DNA from: Hofstenia miamia
Taxonomy: Eukaryota; Xenacoelomorpha; Acoela
Length of the DNA stretch: 64,000 nt
Assembly: GCA_004352715.1 (NCBI GenBank)
Contig: SCFE01000052.1
Coordinates: 1,862,436-1,926,435 of the forward strand
Reading direction: 5' to 3'
How positions within the stretch are numbered: position 1 is the stretch's first letter; each line of letters starts with the position of its first letter. A model generated the notes under the pieces. It worked only from the letters and a program-made list of their open reading frames with translations, did not search any database and was not told the DNA's origin. Position numbers and translations under genes: made by a program. Shown here piece by piece: positions 36,196 to 46,339 of this stretch.

Positions 36196-36719
36196 TTATG
36201 TAGTCCTATAGACACACAAAAAGTTATTTGAAGTTGATTAGCATCACCAATGATAACCAAATACGCTCTCAGATATTGTTTAATGACATCAGCTAACATT
36301 TTTCTTATCAATCCTTCGCAAGCAGGCTTATTAAGTTGAGGTCTGCAATAAACATTGGCAATAATACCTGATGTGTAACCAGAAGGCAAGAATGTAGGTC
36401 GACAATTAATAACTAGAATTTCAAGATCAGGAACGGACATCGCAGATACAATATTAGGTTTGATTCGGCACCACGATTTACTAACATATGTGATAAGCCC
36501 TCCGTCACCAGATTCTTCAAATACGGTTAAATCACGATCATATCGAAAGATGTGATAAGCATCAATTTCATACGATATTGTGGCATCGGACTCTCCTAGT
36601 TTTGTTTCCTGGAAGGCAACGATGGCATACTCATAACTTTCCATAACGATGCCTTTCAACTCCAAGAACTTCATTTTAAAACCATTAACATTGTTGCAAA
36701 ATATAGAAGGAAATGACAT
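36180..36719 (-). CDS. LINE endonuclease (EEP fold), truncated
   Basis: N-terminal endonuclease of the same LINE: CNNVNGFKMKFLEL (the N-x-NG start), AFQETKLGES (catalytic Glu), GGLITYVSK, LEILVIN, ANVYCRPQLN (the Y-x-P motif) and YLVIIGDANQ (the GDxN motif). Soon after GDxN the frame runs out into sequence joined to the RT. The C-terminal SDH part and the usual linker before the RT fingers are missing. The two frames overlap at 36141-36195, so the copy has an internal deletion and cannot encode a complete polyprotein. Confidence 0.75.
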
Positions 36720-36943
36720 ATTATATAATTTTGAAATAAAATCAGACAGTCATTTAATGTTAACTATTTTGTTATCGCAGTAGAGCGTAAGGTTTCCTAA
36801 TTTTATGGCGATTTTTATCAATACCATCCATATTGATCATTTCATACCTTTTTTCAATATTTTTTTTCTATCGCTCTTTCATGATCATTTAGGGCTGGTT
36901 TAATAAATATATTTAGGCTGTAGGATTTCAGTTTGAAAGAGTT

Positions 36944-37079
36944 NNNNNNNNNNNNNNNNNNNNNNNNNNNNNNNNNNNNNNNNNNNNNNNNNNNNNNNNN
37001 NNNNNNNNNNNNNNNNNNNNNNNNNNNNNNNNNNNNNNNNNNNNNNNNNNNNNNNNNNNNNNNTATATATATATATATA
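36944..37079. repeat. Assembly gap (120 N) ending in a TA tract
   Basis: N at 36944-37063, followed by a TA run to about 37079. The gap is probably another unresolved TA microsatellite. Between 37080 and 37930 I recognise no gene. Confidence 0.85.
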
Positions 37080-37939
37080 CAAAAGTTTACTTAACATCTT
37101 ATTTAATGAATAAGGATGAAATTACTAAAATGCTGGTTTTATGAAATAAAATGAATATACTCCAAAAACATTAATATAAAAAATTTGGTCCACTTTTAAT
37201 AATTCTATTGAATATTACATTTTTTGGTAAAAGCGAAAAAAATGAGTACGAAATCTTCTTTCAAATTAAAGATATACCATTATTTCTGTAGAGGGGTGGG
37301 GTGCTTTCTAAGCGCCCCGGTGGAAATAGGGTTAAAGGAATATGGTAAAATTAAATTCCTAAGATATACATTCCAAAATAAGTTGAATTTTCTTCTTCAA
37401 TGGAAAGTAGTTGAGCATAGGTAATCTCTTTTAAAACCATACTTAACTTTCTAAGACGACATAGGAATCCACAATTAACATTTCGAATAATCCAAAATAG
37501 TATAAACGTCTTAAGACTAAACATGTTTGAATGCAAAAATTTGAATCATAGTGAATACTTGAAACTAAACAAACATATACTTTATTCAAATCCACAACCT
37601 GGAAAATTCAAATAACTTTTATGTTTTTTCTAACAAGTGATTCCTTAGTTCTTCATCTACAATTTCCAAACAAATATTCGACACTGAATATTTCTTAAGT
37701 GGATAAAACGGTATTCTTAATCTAGCAATGCCTTAACTAATTACCCATGCAAACCATTTGTGCTGCTATCAACCTGTTCTATTGCATATTTTCCTATATA
37801 TTTGGGATAAAAATTAACGTCAAAATATTGTGAATTCTGGCAATTTTCAAATTGTTCTTGAAAGGTCGTTTTTCATTTTACCCTCCTAACCAATCACAGA
37901 ACAGCTTGCATCTCATGCTCAGTCAGAATTCTTCCAGGC

Positions 37940-38212
37940 TTATTCTTTGAGTTCTTCAATTAAGCAATTGATTTCTGCTATTGATGTAGAGCATAAGTTT
38001 TTGCCACCAGCATCTACACAGCTCGAGCAAAGGGTTAGTAAGTGCTTACTATAGTTATTGATAACATCCAAGCAGGTGGTTGGGAAACCAGTACATTTCT
38101 TAGTGAAATGAAGAGTCTTTTTACACATTACACATTCGAAAAATTTTGAATCATCTATTGAATGTTTGCAAGTCTTGCATATTACATTGGTAATGTTTGA
38201 GTCAATACTCAT
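37940..38212 (-). pseudogene. LINE ORF1-like protein with Cys/His finger (N-terminal)
   Basis: The frame reading MSIDSNITNVICKTCKHS continues ECVMCKKTLHFTKKCTGF and LTLCSSCV. Its CxxC ... CxxC ... H-x-x-x-x-C ... CxxC spacing resembles the PHD-like finger at the N-terminus of ORF1 proteins of many CR1-type LINEs. It is cut off after LIEELKE, and no downstream RRM part is found. The open frame extends upstream through a TA tract into Penelope-like DNA in another frame, so the Met at 38212 is the sensible start. RNA or protein binding is inferred from the finger only. Confidence 0.5.
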
Positions 38213-38213
38213 T

Positions 38214-38237
38214 ATGTATATATATATATATATATAT
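38214..38237. repeat. TA microsatellite at a mobile-element junction
   Basis: It separates Penelope-like RT sequence (YTDD at about 38243-38260, minus strand) from a LINE ORF1 frame starting at 38212. The two elements abut on either side of the tract. Confidence 0.85.
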
Positions 38238-38239
38238 TC

Positions 38240-39542
38240 CAAGCATATCATCAGTATATCTCTGATAAAACAAATAGTCACTATTAACAAAACCATAGGG
38301 CCATAGTTGGCCCTAAAGATGACCTCATGGCCATACCTTCAATTTGGTTCTATATGTTTCCATTAAATAGGAATGAAGTATTTAAACACTCTAAGTCTAA
38401 TAATGTCCTAAGGGATAAATGTGAAATTAGAACTTCATCCTCATTGATTATATTCAATATATGATTTATAGTTTTTTTTTGTCGGGTATATTCGTGAACA
38501 AACTCTTGACATCGAAACGGACCATAAATTTTGCTTTCTCAGAATATATTTTAAAGAAATTTTTCAATTTATCTGCAAAGTCAAATGAATCCTTCAAACT
38601 GCATTTTTTGAAATAAATGGTTTCAACAAATCATCAAGCCATTAGACAGATTCTATGTGATTGAATTTATTGATTATAATATTGGTCTTAGAGGTGGATG
38701 ACTCTGGTTTTATGTACTTTAGATAAGCTGTATCATTTTGCAGGTTGACCGCCGACACTTCTAATAGAGTTATAAATCTCTTTGCTTATTAAGTTACTTC
38801 TTTTCATGTCAAATAAAATTTCGTTAAATTTCATTTCTTTATAAATGAAATGATTACAATTAATGTTCTTATTTTCATGTATCTTTTCAAATTTATTTTT
38901 ATCTTGTAACATATTATCCATTTTTTGAATGTATGTAGTTTTATCCATAATTGTGACACCATTTTCTTTGTCATGCTTACAGATGAACAAATTATCATCT
39001 TTACTTAAATCTTTCAATGATTTATACAATGTTTTAATACTTTTTGGCATATTAGGTGGTTTTAAATAAGATTGTAAAGCAGCGATATTTTCTTTTTAAA
39101 AATTCATTGTCTTCTTGAGATTTCAAATCTTCCGACTTAACTAAGTTTTGAAACATTGGTTTTGCATAGGCTTTAAAATCCAGCTCATGTTAAACCCATA
39201 AGAAAAAGCTTTGTGCTGATCTTTTGTTAATTTCTTTGATGATAGATTTAGCACAGTATTCTTAATTTTAAATTCTAGGACACTTCGTTTTTGAGCCTGT
39301 ATTAAGTTTTAAATTTTGGTAATCTCTTTTGACTTAATTTTATCTAATTTCTTGTCGCTCATTGTTTCAATTAATTTTTTAAAATAATCTTTGTTTTTAA
39401 CCTTTCGAGGGCTTTCTTGATATAATCTTAACTTATTCTCAAATAATGTCTTAGCATCAATAAATATTGATTTAAGCACTTTCAGTTGCACTTTTCGAAA
39501 AGAATATGAATATGGTTTAAGATGTGAAGGAAATGATATATA
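38240..39542 (-). pseudogene. Penelope-like element: N-terminal part and RT, decayed
   Basis: Minus strand, in order: a basic N-terminal region (39309-39540), VLNLSSKKLTKDQHKAFSYG (the conserved NLS...L motif), HDKENGVTIMDKTTYIQKM (DKGNGVVI motif), SVGGQPAK (GSxPxxLYG region), FDVKSLFTNIP at about 38481-38519 (catalytic motif A), QIEGMAMRSSLGPTMA (motif B) and RYTDDMLG at 38243-38260 (motif C). Frames are broken by stops. The copy ends just after motif C at the TA tract, so the GIY-YIG domain is missing. On its 5' side it is interrupted by the Tc1 element at 39543. Confidence 0.8.
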
Positions 39543-40307
39543 CAGTACTGGCCAAAAGTTTGGGAACATTTTCCAAATTTAGAAATTTTTGTATTTTACA
39601 CTAAAAAACGCAATGTAGAAACAATATAACACCGTGTAGAAAGTAAATAGTTAATTCACAAAAACTCACTAATATTTTGTATGTTTAACATTATTGGCCA
39701 GACACGCAGCAATGCGATTTGACATTGACTCAACCAGCTTTCTACAATAAACATCAGTAATCTCTGTGCACCATACCACTTAAATTTGGTCCTTCAGATC
39801 GTCGAGTAATGTCCATTGGCGCTTCCTCTGACTGTTTTTGATGTGATGTCAGCAATTTTCTATGACGTTAGGTCTGGGGAGTTTCCCGGCCAGTTGTCAA
39901 ACAACCGAAAGTCTTGTGATGCAATCGACTGTTTCACAACTTTGGCGCTGTGGCAAGGAGCACCATCTTGTTGTATTACATTTCTGGATACCAAAGATAC
40001 TGACACGCCCATTCTAACAGCCATAGCGTGATAACTGTACCCCTCATCGTACAAGATATGAATTTGAGCACTGTTTTGTTGGTGAAATTTCACTACACTG
40101 ACCATATTTCAATCTATAACGATAGTCCTTTTTCAGTGAAAATGTATTTTGTGTAAATCTAAAGTTGTGTTAATTTGATTATCTAAATGAATCTGTTGTA
40201 AATTCTAAGAAAAAATTGGGAATTCCAGGAATTTTAAGAAGTTTCCAGGAAATAGCATAAAACGGAATTTAGACAGGTTACTGTTCCCAAACTTTTGCCC
40301 ACTACTA
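39543..40307 (-). mobile_element. Internally deleted Tc1/mariner element
   Basis: A 765-bp element with inverted ends. The left end begins CAGTACTGGCCAAAAGTTTG. The right end, reverse-complemented, is TAGTAGTGGGCAAAAGTTTG, and both continue GGAACA. TA lies on each side (39541-39542 and 40308-40309), within longer TA runs, as expected for TA-specific integration. The interior encodes the shortened transposase frame at 39860-40105 on the minus strand. Downstream of that frame, decayed sequence still resembles the transposase C-terminus. It would move only if a full transposase were supplied in trans. Confidence 0.85.
39860..40105 (-). CDS. Deletion-fused Tc1 transposase remnant (HTH joined to catalytic segment)
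   Basis: An open 81-codon frame. Residues 1-43 (FHQQNSAQIHILYDEGYSYH then AMAVRMGVSVSLVSRN) are the first helix-turn-helix of a Tc1-type transposase. The next residue begins VIQQDGAPCHSAKVVKQ, which contains the second catalytic Asp, and then WPGNSPDLTS, the segment before the third acidic residue. The second HTH and the part with the first catalytic Asp are missing, but the frame is kept across the join. The product could bind the ends but not cut. A regulatory role is only an inference from similar deletion products elsewhere. Confidence 0.65.
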   Translation of the reverse strand: MVSVVKFHQQNSAQIHILYDEGYSYHAMAVRMGVSVSLVSRNVIQQDGAPCHSAKVVKQSIASQDFRLFDNWPGNSPDLTS

Positions 40308-40322
40308 TATATATATATATAT

Positions 40323-40507
40323 AGAAGACCTAAAGCACTTGAGACGTATTTTCAACAATCATAAACACCCACTTCAACCATTTTTTAAACGTAATTGGTC
40401 TGATAGATATGAATTAAGAAGACAAATTTTCATTCAACCAAAGCTGCATACACAAGCATTTCGAAAATCATTTGTAAATAGAATTTTATTTGAGTATCAG
40501 TTTTAGT
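40323..40507 (+). pseudogene. Possible LINE RT C-terminal fragment
   Basis: An open stretch without an ATG start reads RNWSDRYELRRQIFIQPKL then AFRKSFVNRILFEYQF. The Y-x-(L/T)-R...SF-x-N/FR-x(3)-YN order resembles the C-terminal end of jockey/CR1-type RTs. No RT core adjoins it, and it starts right at the TA run beside the Tc1 element. Weak evidence. Confidence 0.35.
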
Positions 40508-40575
40508 ATTTGATTGGTGCTTCACATATTTGTGGTTTATATTTAGCCATGCATAAATATATTTTTTATTATTTA

Positions 40576-40577
40576 TT

Positions 40578-40612
<35 letters not shown>

Positions 40613-40617
40613 ATATA
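40576..40617. repeat. TA/TTTA microsatellite
   Basis: About 40 bp of alternating TA with an interruption TTTA. Frames reading through it are meaningless. Confidence 0.85.
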
Positions 40618-41104
40618 AAAGGAACGACTTGTGATATTTTTAGTAATAATTTTGTAGAATTATTTAAAAGATATTTTATTATAGAAAGTTTAAGTCCATT
40701 AAGAACAATTTTAAGCTACTTGCAATGTTTATTGAAAGCTTGACTTATTATTAAGTATCAAGCACAATAACAACTAAAAAATTTTACGTCTAAATCAATA
40801 ATAAAGTGAAAACATATTCTGCTAAGTTTAAAAACAAAATTTTAAGTGATTATCATATTATTTTTTTTGATAAATCATATGTTCCATTTTCACGCTTTCT
40901 AGTTTCAGTTAAAACAAATATAAATAAAGTTATTGAATGATAAACAATTTGAATCTCAAAAATGTTTTAAAAGGCTTTTTTTCCAACTAGTTCATTTCCC
41001 AGGAAAAAATGAAGCAATGCACAGTTCTTCAATCTTGATACAGAAATGATCATTCAACTGAAGCACTACTTGTCAAATAAATAGACGTTACTATGCATGT
41101 ATAC

Positions 41105-41300
41105 CTCTAGAAGAACACACTTTATTAGCAATATTAGATCAAAACACTGTTTATGATTTAGTGGTAGATGATTCTATATTAATTCGAATTTTAGAAAATA
41201 GTGGGTTAAAAGACAAATTTCAAAAACGGGTCATTCTTACTTAACCAATAGACAACATACATTTAATTACACTGTCTTAAATAAACTAAATATCAATTTA
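41105..41300 (+). pseudogene. LINE RT motif-A fragment
   Basis: Plus strand: LDQNTVYDLVVDDSILIRIL then ENSGLKDKF, followed after a frame change by SYLTNRQHTFNYTV. This is the order around RT motif A in jockey/CR1-type LINEs (L-D-x-S-x-AFD-x-V-x-H-x-x-L...L-x-x-x-G-I...SYL-x-NR-x-Q). The catalytic segment reads VYDLV in place of AFDTV. Short, decayed, isolated. From 41310 to 42240 nothing else is recognised; the 101-codon frame at 41767-42072 matches no family known to me. Confidence 0.55.
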
Positions 41301-42239
41301 CAGTAAAAGTAGCTGAATCCTATTACATGTTATCAAGACCAACCTTAAGTAAAAAGGAAGAATATATTTTTAAAACTATATTTTCATTAATTCTAGTAGT
41401 ATCGTACATATAGCTTTGGGAACATTCTGACGATGCTAAGAATTAGCGCAATATATTTAATATCATATTTTTACTCAATTTATTTGGAAGTCCTTAAAAA
41501 TGAAATAAGGTATTTAGAAAATACCATCCATGCAGTACATAAATTTTGAGTCCAAAATAATTTAAGCATAAACATTCAACAAAACAAAATAAACTATAAA
41601 CTAAATGTAAATATATAATTATAATAACTTCGTGTGTGTCTGTGTATGTGATGAGCTAAGTGTAAGAAATCAGTAAATGCGAAGAGCATGTATGCGTCTC
41701 CGATTGTGTTTTGTCGGTGTAGAAGTGCACTTCTTCATTTTTTATTTAAATTGCTTGTTTGTTTAAGTGCAACAGTTGATTGCAGATATTTTATATTTGA
41801 AAGTTAGCTTAGATATGCCTTATATTTCAGTTACAAAATTGTCTAGAATCCAAGATGCGATATATTTCTCATTTGGATATGAAATTAAAATTACTTTTTT
41901 TATGTTCTGGGAGAGCTTTCTTGAAGCATATATGAACAGTCGCAGATATGTAATCCAACGTAAAAATGGCTTTGGCCTGCTGATAAACTTTTGTATAAAG
42001 ACTGCCTATGTCGTCCTGAGAGCACAAAAAATTAGTTGTTGCTCATTTATCACAATAGTTTTACATTTTTAATTACTACATAAATGCATTTTTCTCGGAT
42101 TGTTGGGTTACATTTTAGAATTTCTTAGATTACATTTGGTTGCTTTAGTCATGACCAACAAAAATGAAATACTCAAATAATTCTGAAAAAGCTATTTAAA
42201 ATGCCAATATCGAAGAACAACAATAGATTCTTAAAATAA

Positions 42240-42370
42240 AATGAGAAGACCAAAATTCACTTACAGAATTGGAAAACTTAATGCAAAGCATGGCCTAACG
42301 TTCTCAAAAGAATATTGCAATAGATCCAATGTAATTCAATGCAGCTGTGGTGAAAATTAAATAGGATACT
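42240..42370 (+). pseudogene. Possible Penelope-like GIY-YIG fragment
   Basis: The plus frame FTYRIGKLNAKHGLTFSKEY is followed by NVIQCSCGEN-stop-IGYYG. It resembles the VV-x-x-I-x-C-x-C-x(3)-YIG core of Penelope-like endonucleases. One stop interrupts it and no neighbouring RT is found on this strand. From 42380 to 43730 nothing is recognised; the 121-codon frame at 42422-42787 (minus) has hydrophobic stretches but no family match. Confidence 0.3.
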
Positions 42371-43742
42371 ATGGTTAGTGGAGTAGCCAGAAAATTTTCG
42401 TGATGCGTTATCTTTTAAATCTCAAATTTTTTCAATCGTTTTGAAAGATGCAGTTGGAAATATCAAGATTGTAAACTCGTAGTCTACTTTGAAGAAATAT
42501 CTATACCAAAATTTAGTAACGTTTATGAATGTTTTATAGAAGATGATTTGCTTCATAATCAGACTAGAAAGTTGCACAAGTGAATGAGAATGACAAAAAG
42601 TGTAATTGTAAGGTGTTTCACAATCAAAATATAAAAACTTACAGTTAAAAATATTGAGATTTATTGACAATATAAAAATAAAATTTAAATAATTTCCTGC
42701 ACTAGAAAAAATAGTCATTGCCAATTGTTTCAATAAACAATACAGTATACTAAAGTGCCATTTTCTAAGATGCGAATAACACAGCATTTCTTAAAATAAG
42801 ATTACAAAAAGTATAGCTAAAAATATTACGTTTGATTGTCATCAAACTACACTAAAACTCATAGCATGAAGTCATTGTTTGCAAAATACCATAAAAAGCC
42901 AATCTTTTAAATAATCCGAAAAGTAATTACTTTTTATGCAATAGTCAACCTCAATGAAGCTGTACACAAAAATTAGAGATCATAATGCTGAAGACTCAAA
43001 GCAATGGCGAATTCACTCAAATGTTTAGCTTTATTGATCTAAAATGGAGTGTAGTTTTAGAACTCAAATGAAAGAGTAGAGAGTCTTTTATCTAGTTGTG
43101 TTTTCAGATTATTTGATATCTCTATTAGCTTGTGAGTAATAAACTTTGAATTTTTTTTGAGAAAACCATTAAAACCTGAAAAAAAGATCTACATTATTTT
43201 GGGTTAAACAGCAATTTGGCAGATCTCAAAACAATCTTAATAACAAATTGATTCAAATAGGTTTTCAAATAAAGCTGAAAAATCAATAAAGAAATTTGCA
43301 CGTCTACTAAAATAAGGCGATTTGACATCAATTTAAATGGGTTGGGCTTGGGCCGAAATTTTCGACCTATATTCATGTCTGATGAGTCTGATGAGAGCAT
43401 GCATACCTGCTTGGCTACGCCAATGATTGTTGTCGGTAACTAAGTACAAGAATAAAACAACATGCAACTAAGTTAAAATTGTCAAATCATCTGCAAAATG
43501 ATTACTAAGTTACGAAGCTACAGTTTTAAAGTATTCGAACTAAACATGTAAATATAATCGAAAGCATCTTAATATGATCTTTGCAACAAAATTTGTGTGC
43601 AAAAGTAATTATTTCCGTAACTTATTAATACATATACTTAAGATGTCGACCATAAAATTATCTCTGCAAATAGTATATACAATGGAAAGAAACATTTGTC
43701 AATTGATGATGTAAATTAAACTTAATAAAAGCATGCAGATAT

Positions 43743-43769
43743 ATTTCGACTTTCAAAGTCATTGTCAGT
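43743..43769 (-). other. Degenerate hammerhead-ribozyme-like core
   Basis: On the minus strand: ACTGACAAT, then a perfect 5-bp hairpin (GACTT, loop TGA, AAGTC), then GAAAT. A canonical hammerhead core has CTGATGA, stem II, GAAA. Here only T7 and G8 differ (CA in place of TG). The position, about 170 bp after the GIY-YIG segment of a Penelope-like copy on the same strand, is where these elements commonly carry hammerheads. As written it should be catalytically dead. Confidence 0.45.
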
Positions 43770-43938
43770 TTCTTTACAATTTATTCTTCCTAAATATATT
43801 AAATTTTACGATAATAATTATAACTTTTTAGATTTTAAATAGTGGTAAGCTTAATTTATAAACTTTGGTGTTCAAACTTGGTTGCAATGACTTTATGAAA
43901 ATGCTCTCAATGATTTTTAAATAACTTGATCTTGATGT

Positions 43939-45400
43939 CTAGTGTAATGTTTTTGTTTCAAATTTTAGTACGCATTTTACTAAATGATAAGATATACTAG
44001 AATTGGTTTCATGTTCTATAATTCTTCTTGATAATTGTCTACTAGCAAAACCAATATAATCTTCATCACAGGTCCATTTTATGTGGAAAATTATATTAGA
44101 TTTATTGGTTTCTTCGGTTGTTGATTTTAATTTAAATTTAGTTCTTAGTTTCTCGTTGCTATATGTCGGTGTTTTTTTAGAATGTACCAAACTGTAAATT
44201 TGAAATTCTAAAAAATCACATGTTTTGAAATATAATCTTCATTTTTTGGAATTTTTCGACCATTTTTTTCTAAAAGACGTATATTTACATGAAGATTGGG
44301 CTGATATAGGAACAAAAACGGATGAAAAATTCCATCACGATAAGACTTCAAAGCTAAAAAGTTGAATATCACATCCTCTGTCACTCTTCCATTAACCTTT
44401 TGCTATTTTAGATTAGACACTTTTCACTCGATAGAATCGGCTTCCTTGTCAATAACATATAGAGTTTAAGACGTATTCAACAGTGTAGCTAATTTTTCAA
44501 GCATTTTTTTGAAATAACTCATCCTAATTTACTCCTTTCATCATTTATTGAAATTTTCTTGTGGTTTAGAGGTAATATAGTCAGTGAGTAAAATTTCAAG
44601 ACTGCATCTTTTATAGATCGGAAGAAATTCTATTTGGAATTGTTCATCTTTCAACAAGTAAAAAAGCGTTCATCCTTATGTACCCCTCATTTTTTATTTC
44701 CTATCAAATTCTGAAATAGCCATACTGAAATTTTCACTGAGAAAAGTAAGCTTGAACAAGAGGTACCCCAAAAATATACTTTGGTACATTCTAAAAAAAC
44801 ACCGACATATATACATGTAAATCTAACCTTTTCTTTAATTATTGATATTTTCTTAATTCTTTGATCATTTTTTCAGTGTGGAGCCCTCTATATTCGATCT
44901 TAAGACAATGTTCATAATTTTTTTGATTGTTTTTGATCTTTGTTCTTAATTAAAATGTCGTCTAATGACTTCTTAATATACCGATTTATGAAATTATTTG
45001 GATATTCATTTTTCTTTAATTCTACGCTATGGTTTCCTATTTCTTGGTAAATTGTTCTATATATTTTGCAATTTGAAATATTTGATGAATACATCATTTA
45101 AATAATGATATTTTGTAATTTAAAAGTGTATTTGAGGTGTAGTTTAATAACAGTCTTGTGTCTGTTGGCGTATTATAGATTCCAGTTTCAAATCTGTTAT
45201 CTTTTCTATTTACTTGTACATTCAAAAAATGAAATTTGTTCTCAGTTTCAATTTCCTGAATATTCTAGTCAATTAAATACAATTTTGTAAGTATTTTTTC
45301 TGATATTTCTTCGACTTTTACTAAAGCAAATATATGATCCAGGCAGAAAAAATGATGAATATTTTAGAAGACATGAATTTGAAAGAATTCAATTACACGC
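43939..45400 (-). pseudogene. Penelope-like element: RT C-terminal half and GIY-YIG, decayed
   Basis: The minus strand, running down from about 45400, reads HIFALVKVEEISEKILTKLY (the segment just after the RT catalytic motif C), FHFLNVQVNRKDNRFETGIY then NTPTDTRLLLNYTSN (the FLD...YRKPTDTGLLL motif), and ELKKNEYPNNFINRYIKKSL (44912-45097). Below an interruption (44192-44779), the frame at 43939-44190 contains IIFHIKWTCDEDYIGFASRQ then LSRRIIEHE, the GIY-YIG endonuclease with an intact YIG and the R...EH motif. Stops and frameshifts throughout. Confidence 0.75.
44160..44811. repeat. Perfect 32-bp inverted repeat bracketing a 588-bp insert in the Penelope-like copy
   Basis: The sequence beginning TATATGTCGGTGTTTTTTTA at 44160-44191 recurs exactly as its reverse complement at 44780-44811. 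The repeat encodes the VHSKKTPTY segment of the element on opposite strands at the two ends. Identity stops sharply on both sides. Sequence between the arms (44192-44779) does not read as Penelope-like protein, so it is an insertion or a local inversion product. Confidence 0.75.
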
Positions 45401-45429
45401 AAATGCGAATAATTCACCTGCAATTTGCT

Positions 45430-46330
45430 TTAAAATAGGTTTAATGCAAAATTTTTGAAAATAAAGAATGAAAAAAAGATCCGAATCATTTTATGAGAAT
45501 AAAAATCATTAGGCGATTATGCTTCGAAATTATATGGTTTAGCGAAAATTCACAAACCAGAATGTCCATTGCGACCGATTGCTAGCTCATATGGAAGTAT
45601 TAACAGAAAATTATCTAAAACCCTAAACAAAATGCTGCTTATTACATGAAAAATTATCATAATCACAGCTAAAAGTTTGCTATTGACATTATAAAACAAA
45701 ACCCAAAAGGCTATATGGCTTTATATGATATTATGAGGCTGTACACAAGTGTGCCATTGCAAAAATCAATTGATGCTGCAATTGAACTCTTTAAAAATAA
45801 AAACAAAAAAATTTACAATCTGAAGTATAATTCAACAAAAGAACTATTAACTTTGGAAACGAAGAATACTTTAATGGAATGCAATAACATATTTTATCGT
45901 CAAAAGATGGTTTAGCCAGGGAAATCCATGAAGTTATAATCATGCAAATATATATTTAACTACAATTGAAAACAAATTTACACCATCAGAAATCCATTTC
46001 ATTTACTATCAACGCTATATGGAAGATATATTTGCATTAGTAAAAAATGAAGAAACATCAGAAAACATACTTACAAAATTTAACTTAATTGACAAGAATA
46101 TTTAGAATACAGTCTATATTTATACTGCAAATAATCATTGATTTGTTGGTTAACAAACGTTCAAATACTTTTCTAATAGAGATGTTACAAAACACTGTTT
46201 TAAGAATATCATATGTTAATCTTTTAAAGAAAATCTAAAAATATCAACTACACTAATGAAGAAATCAAATTTTTATTTGAAATCACAACCAACATTAAGG
46301 ATTTATCAAAAAAATTTACAATCAATTAGT
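45430..46330 (+). pseudogene. Penelope-like element RT, opposite orientation
   Basis: Plus strand, shifting frames: GLAKIHKPECPLRPIASSYG then SINRKLSKTLNKML (LPKIHKPG...LRPI-x-SS motif), MALYDIMRLYTSVPLQKSID (catalytic motif A), RYMEDIFALVKNEETSENIL then TKFNLIDKN (motif C region, YMED at 46016-46027 where YVDD is usual), and EEIKFLFEITTNIKDLSKKF near the end. It is the same family as the minus-strand neighbour (IFALVK...ILTK...LID in both) and lies head to head with it across about 45.40-45.43 kb. Decayed; no GIY-YIG part found downstream. Confidence 0.75.
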
Positions 46331-46339
46331 AGGCATACC

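Noticed and set aside
42422-42787. 121-codon minus-strand frame
   Set aside because: Hydrophobic character follows from AT-rich composition; no family match and no supporting splice or start context.
43376-43400. Hammerhead candidate with CTGATGAG repeated twice
   Set aside because: No GAAA at the proper distance and no stem II pairing.
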